Shown piece after piece: positions 1-11,419 of a DNA stretch of 64,000 bases. The notes under the pieces were generated by a model. That model saw nothing but the letters and a program-made list of their open reading frames with translations. It was not told the origin of the DNA and did not search any database. This DNA is from Auanema rhodensis (lineage: Eukaryota; Nematoda; Chromadorea; Rhabditida; Rhabditidae). Both the position numbers and the translations under genes were made by a program. The stretch's first letter is position 1. Each line of letters starts with the position of its first letter. Where the stretch lies: positions 6,076,001 to 6,140,000 of the forward strand of contig OZ059897.1 of NCBI GenBank assembly GCA_964057225.1, written 5' to 3'.

Positions 1-173
1 TCAGAAGTCTGTTTTCTAATGAATGCATCGGACTGAATTCGAACCTAAAGAATAAAGCAGGTATTCCAGCGAAATACTTTATAACCAACCTGATGTTGTC
101 TAGCGATTTTTCGTCGTTCTCGTTCTTCATGTATCAAACGTTTTTTATCTTCTTCAGATAGATGTATACGCAT
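1..173 (-). CDS. 5' end of an unidentified gene, cut by the window edge
   Basis: Only the first two coding exons are present. The ATG is at 173-171; exon 1 runs 173-90, followed by a 45 nt intron (89-45, GT...TTTAG) and exon 2 from 44 to the window edge. The reading frame stays open across the junction. The predicted start is highly charged (LSEEDKKRLIHEERERRK), likely a helix or coiled coil, followed by QHQVRIQSDAFIRKQTS. There is no signal peptide and I recognise no domain in about 42 residues. The gene lies tail-to-head upstream of nothing visible here and is on the same strand as the collagen to its right, about 650 bases away. Function cannot be assigned from this fragment. Confidence 0.6.
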
Positions 174-379
174 TAGTGAGTATTATCAGTAAACAAAATA
201 GTTTAAAATTAGTAGAAATATTAAATACAAGCTTAGAAGCAATTAACCACGCTAATGTGTAATTATAATAATGTGTTTGAAAAATAGAGTTTCCCTCGCT
301 TGCACGCTGTTTACGAATAAATAATCGTTGCGAAAAATTCATGAATTTTCAAGAACTAGTACTGTATGCCTCATGGAAT

Positions 380-403
380 TATATATATATATATATATAT
401 ATT
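380..403. repeat. (AT)n microsatellite
   Basis: Uninterrupted AT dinucleotide run of about 22-24 bases in intergenic DNA. Confidence 0.9.
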
Positions 404-668
404 ACAATAAATAAAAGTTTATTAAAATAAATTTTTGTTCATATAGGATTTAGAAAATACAAATACTTTGTTTGTATGATTAATACAATTTTTGTTAATT
501 TTTAGTTTGTCTAATTCAAACTACCGACTAATAGTTTTTATTTATTCATTCCATGATAAAAAATGAAAGAATTTAATGTTCATGATTGTTTGTGAATATT
601 TCATGATGATTCTCATAACCTGTAAGTAATACAGGAATATATTTCAGATTTTTTCATATGTGTTTTGA

Positions 669-674
669 TTTATT
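669..674 (-). terminator. candidate poly(A) signal of the collagen gene
   Basis: AATAAA on the minus strand, about 150 nt past the collagen stop codon. This is the first perfect hexamer downstream of the gene. Confidence 0.5.
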
Positions 675-823
675 CACCATTTACCATTTGTGCTTCAGCG
701 ATTCGTTCAGAATCATTCGGTGGCTTCATTTCTTTTGAGTTGAATAAGTTGTCATTAATAAAGGCTTTATTATACGTGGAATCGCGTGATTCACCCGTTA
801 TGGGCGTTTTCATGGCTTCATGT

Positions 824-1930
824 CTAATAACCGGGTGGGGTACGAGGGATTGGGCAATGTTCGCAGGATCCTGGCTCTCCAGTTGGTCCACGTGGTCCTT
901 CTTGTCCTTGTGGGCCTGGAGCTCCTTGTGGTCCTGGTCTTCCAGCATCTCCTTGAGGTCCGATTGGTCCCTCTTGGCTTCCTCCGTCAAGTCCAGCTTC
1001 TCCGCGTGGTCCTGGTGGTCCACGTGGTCCTGGTCTTCCGGCAGGTCCAGCTGGTCCGTTAACCTGAAGCAATATTATTTTATATTTTGTAGAAAATATT
1101 AAATCCTACTTGGATAACTCTTCCTGGAGCTCCACGTGGCCCGCTAACACCTTGTCTTCCTGGCATTCCCATGGTTCCTGGTGGTCCTTGCATTCCATTT
1201 TCTCCGTTCTTTCCGTCTCTTCCAGCTTCTCCGGCAGCTCCTTTAGGTCCCTAGAATCACAAAAATGAAGTTTGCAGTTTTAGTTACATTAAAAGCTCAC
1301 TTGTGGTCCCTTAGCTCCTCCCATTCCTTGTGGTCCTGGTGGTCCAGGTGGGCAGATGATGCATGGTTCGTTTTGGATGGCGGATTCAAGAAGGCTTCCG
1401 TCTCTTCCGCTGCTTCCGTCATTTCCGGGAAGACCATCTCTTCCGTCATCTCCGTTGTCTCCTGGTGGTCCTGGTGGTCCAGCTGGTCCTTGTTGGCATC
1501 CGCAGCAAGTTGGAGCAGCATCACTGTTAGCGACTGGAGCAACTCCGTATCCTATAGACAAATAATATTTACAAAGGTATTCAGAAAAGTAAGGGCACCT
1601 CCAGCTCCTCCATTAGATGGGTAAGCAGCTGGCTGTGGAGAGCTTCCATACTGTCTCTTAGCACGCTGGAAGGATGGAGCATCGATGTGATGGATTTCTG
1701 CCCACATATCACGAGCTCTGGTCTGAACAATACGATAATTAGATTCCATTTTCAGAAAGTTGATTCTGTACCTTGCAGAAATCAGTCTCAATGATGAGAT
1801 GGGACTGGAAGTTAGCTACATAGCTATAGAGCATGGGCAAAGTGACGACGGCAGCGATGACAGCTACAGTACTGACGACAATGGCGAAAAAGGCCACTCG
1901 ACGAAGCTCACGGTGCTCCGACGTCTCCAT
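824..1930 (-). CDS. cuticle collagen
   Basis: Structural collagen of the nematode exoskeleton, secreted by the hypodermis. Five exons join in frame: 1930-1772, 1722-1599, 1551-1301, 1250-1111 (junction at about 1110) and 1063-824. The N-terminus is the cuticle-collagen domain: a charged stretch, a hydrophobic signal-anchor ([20 protein letters not shown]) and conserved FCK and W residues. It is followed by RAKR, a match to the RxxR site cut by subtilisin-like proteases of the BLI-4 type. Cysteine clusters (CCGC, a C..C pair near CIIC, and CEHC near the end) bracket two main Gly-X-Y blocks with short interruptions, the usual cysteine-flanked layout. The stop codon follows PGY. The start is chosen at the ATG because TTAAG, an acceptor-like site, immediately precedes it, suggesting trans-splicing. 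The family is certain; the exact C. elegans counterpart is not. The exon 2 donor (GTGCCC) is weak but is the only one that keeps the frame. Confidence 0.95.
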
Positions 1931-2229
1931 CTTAAGAAGAGGATATTAGAAAAGACAGTATGGTAAAAGTTAAAATAAACAAGGGTTTAATAAGAAGAAA
2001 TAAAAAATATGAGAGTAACAGAATAATGGCAAGTGAAATCTGTTATAACGAAGGCTTCGTGTTTCTTTTACAGAGTAGAAGCACACGGTTTGCGTTAAGA
2101 ATCAAATCACTATTCTAAGATTGAACAGAGGATTAATAGAAAGCTGGCCAATTTGCCCAGAAGGACCATGGACGTCTATCAACGAACGCTGAAGAACAAT
2201 AGAATCGAAATGAACTGCGTAACTCAGAC

Positions 2230-2239
2230 TTTTATATAC
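2230..2239 (-). promoter_or_regulatory. TATA box of the collagen gene
   Basis: GTATATAAAA on the minus strand, directly preceded by a C-rich run (CCCCGCCCCC, plus-strand 2241-2250 region). It lies about 300 nt upstream of the collagen ATG, leaving room for an outron. Strong TATA boxes are common in highly expressed collagen genes. Placement relative to transcription start is inferred. Confidence 0.6.
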
Positions 2240-4251
2240 GGGGGCGGGGGAATGACCCGTCCCGACGAAAAATGGACATCGGAAAAACTGCCAAGCTAAC
2301 TGGATCCGCGGGTATATCCGAGGCTTTCGAGTGTCTGTGTAAGAAAAGAATCTGAAGCATCATCAGTAGCAGTGACCAAGAGGACAAAACGTTGCGGGGC
2401 TCCTGGTGTAGTATGCATTCGGTTCTCATCGGGATAAGAAAAAGAGGTCAAATAGCCTGTTAACAAGGCAAAAGAAAGTGCACTTTGCGGTTTTTCATGG
2501 AAACAAACCTCCTTCATTGTTTTATACAGTAAAAGCTTCAACATATCTGATTGTGACCCGGAAATCATTCGAAGAGAAAATAATTTAAAGCAAACAAGTA
2601 TAATCGTAGGTGGATATACATAGTTCACTATCGTCTCAATGTTCAAGTAGCTTTCTGAATGTTCTTTCCAACATCTCCAGGTTTTTGGCAAACGAAAGTA
2701 AAGTAAAAACAAAGTTTTTAATTTTTTTTCTTCGTATAATTAGTGTTGATAGATTATATTAGCTTTGTATACAAATCAAATCATCAACTTCCAGTTGTCT
2801 GATGTTCATGACCAACACATATAGGATTATGTTGTTTACTTTAAGAAAGTGTGTTATTCATACTTTCCGGAACAGATAGTATCTTCATAAATACCTCATA
2901 AAAGATATTTTTTTGTCCTCAACTTATGTTTATATGATATCTGTATATAAGTAATTAATTTTTATAAATGCACTTTTTTGTTTTCCTTGTTTAAAAACTT
3001 TAACTTTATTTTATAAGTTGTAAACTTTATCAGCATAACAACTTGAAAATATAAGGAAAGCAAGAAGAAAGTAAAAGAATTTAAGAGGTATGATGTTCTT
3101 CTTCTTTGATCACTCTCTTTCTTTTCCTCTCTCTTTAATAGTACTTCTCTCACCTATACTCATTTTCTCTTTTTTCGACTAGCGACTCTGACTCTATCGG
3201 TTATCTATTTCCCCTTTCTTTATCTCTCTTGAATTCCCTCTCTCTTTCATTAAGTTCTTTCCACTTTATGTTCTGGATCGGAATTAGATTCCCTTTGTTT
3301 CCGCAAAGAATCACTAATTAACCAGGATGGTGTGGAGGGGGAAGGACGGTAGGTGCAGAAACAGCTGCTAAAGAACACACTCTGCGAAGAAATCTCACCA
3401 TATCAGCTAATGTAGAGAGCATTGAAAAGAACGAGAACAATTTTGAAAAGCGATTACGATAGTTTCGTTAAGAAGATGAGAAACTTTTGAATTTTATCCG
3501 TTTATTCATCCTATCACATCTTCACTTCAACCTATCTATTTTCCTTTTACATATACATCTTCTTTCGCATTCTCTCTCACTCTTTCCAACTCTAACTCCC
3601 TTACGATACCCTGTATCACATCACTAGAACAGATAGCCTAAGCCAAAATATCGAACAGAAATTTTTTCCATCACGAAATAGCTCTGAACTATAAGGTTGT
3701 CGAAACGAGATGACGACGAGCGATTAGGACAAGAAAGTTGTGACCGAATGATAAGACCAACGGACTTGTTTCATTTTTTTTATTATTTTCCTTTTTTAAA
3801 TTACTTTTACCTAAAGCATAAAAAATGGCTTGTTATGAAATCATTATTAATTAAGAAATATAAACTAAAAAAAGGTATTAAGAGATTACAATAAAGAAAG
3901 CAAAGCCTGTGAATGTATTATCGATAAAACAAATAAATTTATAATTCTTAAAGACGAAAGACAACAAATTCATCAAAGAGGATGACTTAAAATTTTTTTT
4001 ATTATACTTAATCTTTATCATTATAAAGCATGTACAGCTTGCATTAGATCATACAGAATGATTTACCAACATCACGTACTTCACGTGATTTTCGAATTTA
4101 AATGTTGGAAAAACAAGTTTAAAATGTTTACAACTTATTCATATCTATATAAATACAGCTCCTGAAATGAAAAAAATACCTAATCACAATTTTTAAAGAT
4201 ATTATCCTGTTTCCCGTTTTATAAATTTATTCAAAAAAATAAATAAATAAA

Positions 4252-4271
4252 ATATATATATATATATATAT
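4252..4271. repeat. (AT)n microsatellite
   Basis: AT dinucleotide run of about 20 bases following an (AAAT)n-like stretch. Confidence 0.9.
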
Positions 4272-6094
4272 CAACAGCATCGCATGGTCCCTCCTTTTGT
4301 AGCCTCAATTCTCTATGTCCTCCTTCCTGTCGGTTAATCTACATACACATGATCTGAAAATATGTTTTTGTTTTATATCAATATGAGCTTATATATATAA
4401 TTTTTCCATTCATTATATACTGTATGATTAGGTAATACATTGTATTCGTTTTTTAAAGGTTGAAAAGAGAATATTTCATACAAATATGTACATACATATT
4501 ATGAGAAAATGTTCAACAACATTATCTCATATATGGCTTTAAGCCTAATGTTAAACTTTTCAACTTTCTAAGTTGTTGTTTAATTATATTTTCATTGAAA
4601 AAAAATTTAAATCAAACACCAGCATGATGATAGCAGTTCCTCTGCTGTAAACAACAGAAGAAAGAACAAAAAAGTGCTTCATTACTATGAATTTTACATT
4701 TTTTCCCTTCTGTTTCGTTTTTTTTCAAACCGTTCTATTCCTAAATATACTAGTTTTGATTTGCAGTTTCATCGAACTAATAACATTATTCACAAAAATA
4801 ATGCAAAATAGGAATAGTTCATGAACTTTTCTCAATAAACTTGCTATTACATACCTTGTACAGTACAACATTAATTACTATTCCAATTATCTGATTCATT
4901 GTATATAAATTATATAATTTATTACTGTTTTTATGAAAAATAATAGTGATTGTACGATTAAATATAAATTCATCGTTTTAAATTTACTGATGCATTTCAA
5001 CGTTGTACTGCATAAGTGGTGAGAAGTTGCTAGGTTAACGAAGACTAGTAGCATGTTTCAAGAGAAGGAACCGTTGAAAGAGATCATATGAACTACCAGA
5101 GCATAGGAAGGAGTAAAGCTTACAGTACAATTGTCTTTGCATCTTGACTCAGGGAAGCCCAACGGAAGTTTGGCAATTTGAAAATGATTAGTAGGAGAGA
5201 AGTTCTGATCGGAATAAATATTTTGCAATGTGGCAATTGAAATCCGATTATCAAACGATATTTAATAGAATTACATATTGACGCTCGCGATCAAATATCT
5301 TGAACAAAAACTGTTTTTGTCTTTTCTTATGTATGATAGAGTTGTTGGGTGATTGCCTAACATGGAGCATCACTAGCTGTTTCATCATACAAGCATCAGT
5401 CAAATATGTCTTATGAGCTATTCCCTTCTGTCTTAGTTACTGAACTTTACCCGTTTCTCATAAGGTCATTCATTCGAACATATATCATTCACATCATTTC
5501 CGAGGCTCATTTCATTTTTGTATTTTTGCCTTTCCAAAATAGATCGTCGTCTTCATTTTGTTGTTGTGAGGCATAAGGCTGTACCTTGAAAATTCGTGCA
5601 GCGCCTCCCGGCTCGTTCTCTCATCGACCATGTTCATCACATTATTCTGACGAAACAACCTGTAGCTATTCTATCTAGACATTTGACGTATTTAAGCCGA
5701 ACTTTCATTGATTTTCAACATGATAGTTTCACAAATTTCTGTATGAAAATAAATAAAAATCATATTTTATGTATTTGATTGTCAATTGCTTAACTGACAG
5801 CAGATATATTGAAGCAACATGTATATGATGTTATTTACTTTTGCTCTTGCTCTTGCTTCCTCACCACCCTCTACTTTCCTTCATCCATGAGAAATATGAA
5901 TTGATGTTTCACATCCAGTATTTTCATATTGATTTTGTTTCCAGAAGTGTTATATACATATAAATATGTCAGGAATAAGTTATCTGGACTTTTGTTTTAT
6001 TAAAAAATTTAGAAAAGGTGAACTCTTTCTTTCCGCTTAAACAGATCATCAATGATGAACTTGAGCAAACGTTATATCTGAAACTTAGAACAAT

Positions 6095-6120
6095 GAGAGA
6101 GAGAGAGAGAGAGAGAGAGA
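6095..6120. repeat. (GA)n microsatellite
   Basis: Thirteen consecutive GA units in intergenic DNA upstream of the bestrophin gene. Confidence 0.9.
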
Positions 6121-6929
6121 AATGAGAGAAATAAGACAATACCTATTAGAAGATCAATTATGAATAACTTCTTTCACTTGTTTGAAATCACAAAATCAGT
6201 TGCATTGAATCATATCATTGTCCTCCCACACCCTCATCGTTTTGAGCTCACCATAATGTTTATTGAAATGGCTAATGATAGGAGCAAATATTTTGGCGTT
6301 AAATGATCACCTAACTGTTTCAATATGTTGTCCAATTATTTGTCAAAGTCCTTGGAAATCGTATACTGAAGAAACATCAGTGATGACGTTCTGGACACAA
6401 GTTATTTGGCTCATTATTTACATGAAATAGAGAAGCAGTCCTTTCAATATGAAATAATATGTAATAAAGTGAGAGTATGTTTATTGTTCTGTTCAGTAAA
6501 ACAGTATTAATAAGCAGGGATATTCCCTAAGATATCATTTACAGTCTCATGTGTCTGCCATCATCATTCTGCTCGTCAATTTTTTCTTTTTTTTTTCTCC
6601 AAGTTGGGCTTCTCTTTCGAATGACTTGTATGACTATGCTGCTTTGCTTCATCAACTTTATGTATTATTTGTTGTTTTACACCCTCTCTCTCTCTCCATC
6701 CTTATTCTTCCGCTTAATACTGTTTATTCGTTTTTATAATCAATTTTTATTCCCGTTCACAAATTTATCATATAAATTTGAATTTAATTTCTAAAAAAAA
6801 AAGGAATTATATGTAAAAACTATTCTTCTTGTATTCTTTTAAATATATTATTGATCTGAAACAATTAAAGTTGTGTAAATTAAAATATTTTGAATTTATT
6901 TCCATCGGAGGATATGAATCAAGTGCATC

Positions 6930-6947
6930 TGACGTGATAATACGTCA
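6930..6947. promoter_or_regulatory. inverted TGACGT half-sites around a GATA core
   Basis: TGACGT and its reverse complement ACGTCA flank the six bases GATAAT. The element is about 860 bp upstream of the bestrophin start. It reads as two bZIP/CRE half-sites enclosing a GATA-type motif. Function is inferred from motif form only. Confidence 0.3.
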
Positions 6948-7808
6948 TGTTAACTCATATTGATATGCTAATTTCATTTGAGGAAAGATTTTTTTCATTT
7001 TCCACATGCACAGAAATGGAGCGGTTGTGTACCTGACCACGATTACATGACGGGGCGGTACTTGAATATATGTATATATCTTTCTCTTTCTATTTTTCTA
7101 TTCTATTATCAAGTATAACTAGCATTATTTATTTCTCAAAAATATGTATATTTAGTATAGTTATACTATAATCACCGTTACATACTTATCATATGAACAT
7201 ATAAGATCATTTAACCATTCAATTACTCAATCTATCTAGATGTATATATTCTATTTATCATTTATCTTTCGTTCTTCGGATAGAAAAAAATGATATTCGT
7301 TATTAAGAAGACAACAATTTGATCATAAATGACGTTTTTTGGTAGACACTAAGGTCGTTTAGTGATTGAATACATCTCATATCATTATAATTTGCGGAAT
7401 TTATTTCAACTATTATCAAAAACATTTCTACGAATTACTTATTTATACCTTATTCAGAATATTGTTTGATCTTTTTTTTCTTTTTTTTTTTGCCCATCAA
7501 AATGACAATTTTTATATTTTGTACTTATAACTCTTTGTGCTTTATTCTATTGGAATCATGTTTTAAAGGATCTATCGAGTTAGTATAGTTATTATCTTGA
7601 CTTGCCATCATTTGTTTTCAATTCGTTGTACCCTAAATGGAAAGAAAGTCCCTAGTACTCGTCAGGGTTTTTTTTTTGATTTCAATGATGTGAATCTATA
7701 CTTTGTCAAATCAAATTACTCATTGTTTCTTATATTTAACTATATGAATAAGTTTAATCAGAAGTTTATTATTTACTTCATTACCGTATTTCATATATTT
7801 ACAGAAAT

Positions 7809-10800
7809 ATGACCGTAACCTATTCATTGGATGTATCGTCTTCATCCTTCTTCTGCTTGCATAAGCTTTTGTTCCGATGGAAGGTTAGAAATATACTACT
7901 GATCCTTAACTATATTTTAAGCAAATAAATTGAAAAACAAACATATCAATATATAGTTCTTTGAACCAAAGTATCATTCAGATTTTTTTTGGCTATTTGC
8001 TGAGCATTTATATCGTATATCTTTTTATGGAAAATACAAAAATGTAAAATAACGTTTTTTATATGAAAACTTGAGCGAAGATTGCTTTAATATATATTTG
8101 ATCAGACAATTGAGACAAATTTGTACTTTGAAGATCGTAGAATGTTCTCTCGAATAATCAATTTTCAAGTAAATTGTGAACAAGTATTTGATTATGATCA
8201 ATGCTATCGATGTACATGAGGGTCATAACAGATGTTTTTGATTACAATCATAGCTGTCTGTCCGTCTGTCTGTCTATCGTTTTGTCAGAACTAATAAACA
8301 AAACAAGTAGAATGTACCTATCTAGAGTTCAAAAAAACATAAAAACTATTATAATTATTCTATATAATTTCATTTCATTTGTTCTAGGGATCAATATGGA
8401 AATGTGTTTGGTCCGAGTTAGTTGTATGGCTGACAATGTATGCCGTATTGAGTGTTATATACAGATTTGCATTGAATGCTGATCAAAAAGTGTATGGCTT
8501 TACTCCTATTTTTAAATTTAATTTTTTGAAAATCAACAGCAAAAAACACAAATCTATGTTATAAAACGAGTTTGATTTCAGAATTTTTGAAGATATTTGT
8601 ATTTTCTTTGACACCTACTCAGGATTTATACCAATCACATTTATGCTTGGTTTTTATGTAAATGCTGTTTTCACAAGATGGGGAAAGATTTTTGATAATA
8701 TTGGATGGATAGACACGTAAGTTATCTAAGTATTGAAAGTTCGATATAATAGAACAATATGTGTCTTCAGGCCAGCTTTGATGATAACTCAAGCAATTCA
8801 AGGCACATCAGAACGAACAAGAATAATACGAAGAAATTGTTTAAGGTTAATTTTTTGTTGATAAAACAACTAAATATATATATATATAATACTTAAACTA
8901 TAATTTAAGATATATGGTTCTAACACAAGCAATTGTGTTCAGAGATGTATCAAAGGCAGTTCGAAAACGCTTTCCAACGATGTTTCATCTAGTAACTGCA
9001 GGTACTAATATGAAAAACAAAATGAGATAAATGAATGTATCAAACTAATTTTGACAGGATTAATGACTGAAAGTGAATTAGAACATTTCGAAAGTGTTGT
9101 CAGTCCACATAAGAAATATTGGCAACCTATGCATTGGCTTTTCAATAATATCAGAATAGCTCGAGATGAAGGATATATCAAGAGTGATTTCATATATATC
9201 GATTTGGTTGATGTTAGTTTTAAATTGAGAAACAGCTTCTAATTTTGAAATTATTCTCAGAAAATAAGAGATTTTCGTTCACAAGTGTTGAATCTCACTT
9301 TGTTTGATTGGGTACCTGTTCCACTGGTTTATACTCAGGTAGGCTATTTCGATTGAAAACTTTAAAAAGAATTGTTGATATCTCATTTAGGTTGTTCATT
9401 TGGCTGTAAGATCATTCTTTGCCATAGCTTTATTAGGAAGACAATATTTATCATTGAGTCGTAATCCAGATGATATTGGAGGAAAGAAAACAGTTAGTTA
9501 ACTATAAAATTCTTATTATATTCTTATAATATCAGATTGATTTAATTGTTCCGATTATGACCATTTTACAATTTATTTTCTTTGTTGGCTGGATGAAGGT
9601 TAGATTTAAGTTTCCAATACAAAAGCTTCAATCATCATGTTACAGGTAGCTGAAGTATTATTGAATCCTCTGGGTGAAGATGATGATGATTTTGAAGTGA
9701 ACTATATCCTTGATCGTAATCTACAGGTTCTTTTTCGTTTTATTTGTAGCAATTTTCTATAAATTGTATTCAGGTTGGATTAGCCATGGTAGATGGATGG
9801 CACAACAAGTATCCAACGTTTGAACGTGATCACTTCTGGGAGGACGTGGTTCCTGAACCATTGTATACCATAGAAAGTGCTGCTAGGCCAAGTAATCCTC
9901 AGATTGGAAGTTGTTCTCAACTTGAGTACGTCTAATTGATATTTCGTCTTGTTGTTTCGAAAAGAACATAAGATATTTACTTTTCAAAATTTGTTTTCAG
10001 AGGATCAGATGATGATCATTACATGTTGAGACCTAGAAGACACACGTCATACTCTTCAAAAATTAATTTGGATTACGGTATATACACTAGTTTCAAGTAT
10101 TTTTATAAATTTCTATTTAGATGAGAGCGATGTAGTTCCTGTGCAGGGATTAGAAAAAATTCGTAAAAGCGGAAGGTAAATACCTTATCATTTAATCAAT
10201 TCCTAATTAATTTTGAATATTTACAGTGTTTATAACTCCGGCGAATCGCTTGCAACTTCCCAGTCATTTGCTGCTCCAACCAGAAAACTTAGTGAAATGT
10301 TCAAACGATTGAAAGGAGGACGCCCTAGTATGTTTATGTTCTTGTAATCAATTTAAGTTTCTATCAAGAAACTTTTAGAAGAATTTTTATTTGAAAAATA
10401 ACGTTTCAGGTATTTCCTTGAGTACAAAGCGTACAATGTCACGAGGAGAAGGAGTCAGCGAAGAAGGTGTTAGGTAAAATATCGATATTTGATTTGAACT
10501 TCTGACCTATGATGTACAAAACAACCGCTCTTAAGCTTAATTTATAAGAAATGCTAATATTGGTTCACGTGATATTCACGTGAACGATTTTTATTTGATT
10601 TTCAATTTTCTATTGATTTCAGATCTACAAGCTTTGATTCCATGGATCGCTTTGATGAGTCATTCCACAATGGCGTCGCTCCACCACCGCCACCTTCATC
10701 AACTCAAAATTCTATAAACGTACCACCATTAAGCTTTAGCAATAGCTCTAATTCCTTAAGTGCCGAACAATTACAAACTGGAGAAAGTAGTCCTGGGGTA

Positions 10801-11419
10801 TGTGGATTAATTTATAAAAAAAAATCAGTACGAACACAAATGTTTTCGAATATAATTATAATTGTCAACGTTGATAACTATGAAAAACGTACATTTTTGC
10901 AGTTTGATGGTTCAAAGAACATGATCTGGACAGTAGACGAAATGTTGCCCATAATCGAAGAAGAAGAACACGAAAAACGACGTCATTCTGATGGAGGTTA
11001 GTCACCATTAGACGCTTCGTTATCCGATTGCTGATGTTTTTTTTATAGATTCACTCAGAAGTGGACAATCGACTGGTAATTCTACCACATCAACGCAACG
11101 CAACAGGTCTCGCCAAAATTCGAAAGACGGTGTTCATCAAAATTTGGATACTGAAGAAAATACCGAAAATTCAAAATTCAAAAACGTGAAAAAAGACGTA
11201 AAAGGGAAACGGCAATTTATCAAGCACGATACCGACAGCGATGAGGATGTAACCACTAAAGACAAGAATTCGTCTACAAACGGATCGGATTCTGGTGGAA
11301 CGACATCAACGACAGTGGCGTCTTGTAGCAACACATCATCACCTGCAGCACGCAAGAAAGCCGACTTACGAGGTAGAGTGGACTCGAGAAAAACTCGAAG
11401 GCGTTTCACTAGCGAATAA
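7809..11419 (+). CDS. bestrophin, calcium-activated chloride channel family
   Basis: Pentameric anion channel subunit of the plasma membrane. The ATG at 7809 begins [13 protein letters not shown], the invariant bestrophin N-terminus; exon 1 ends at 7883 and a 514 nt intron precedes exon 2 (8398-8491). Later exons join in frame, mostly through short introns. Family landmarks seen in order: RWKGSIWK, TM1, the neck helix [38 protein letters not shown], the [13 protein letters not shown] helix, [16 protein letters not shown] and the acidic calcium-clasp run EDDDDFE, then [12 protein letters not shown] and PEPLYT. The conserved channel core is complete. A long, variable, Ser/Thr- and charge-rich cytoplasmic tail (roughly the last 300 residues, from about 9900 on) follows, with a proline run near 10683 and basic C-terminal end. 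The stop codon at 11417-11419 is embedded in AATAAA. The nearest named paralogue among the many worm bestrophins cannot be chosen by eye. Confidence 0.96.
10563..10585. repeat. perfect inverted repeat of TTCACGTGA in a bestrophin intron
   Basis: Arms GTTCACGTGA (10563-10572) and TCACGTGAAC (10576-10585) are exact reverse complements separated by TAT. Each arm contains the palindromic E-box CACGTG. It lies in the intron ending at 10620. Confidence 0.85.

Larger units (their letters stand above)
174..823. other. intergenic, about 650 bases
   Basis: AT-rich DNA between the collagen stop codon and the start of the left-edge gene. It holds an AT dinucleotide tract (380-403) and, on the minus strand, an AATAAA at 674-669 that is a plausible poly(A) signal for the collagen. 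The remainder should contain the promoter of the left-edge gene; no clear TATA box was seen. Confidence 0.6.
1931..7808. other. long intergenic region between collagen and bestrophin
   Basis: About 5.9 kb that diverges to the collagen (left) and bestrophin (right). The first 310 bases hold the collagen 5' region. The rest is AT-rich with pyrimidine-rich stretches (3100-3260, 3540-3600), an AT microsatellite, a GA microsatellite and homopolymers. Open frames here are short, lack codon-like composition and do not join across splice sites, so I call no gene. The right half may carry bestrophin regulatory elements. Confidence 0.6.

Noticed and set aside
820-1062. Plus-strand frames rich in Val/Leu and Ser/Trp over the collagen
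   Set aside because: Antisense of Gly-X-Y codons; the minus-strand frame is the real collagen with correct splice sites.
885-1140. Several CACGTG words
   Set aside because: They fall in collagen coding sequence as GGACCACGTGGACC (Pro-Arg-Gly codons), so they are explained by repeated codons and not counted as E-boxes.
2296-2712. 138-codon minus-strand frame upstream of the collagen TATA box
   Set aside because: Composition is not coding-like, no family resemblance, and it overlaps the collagen promoter; likely chance.
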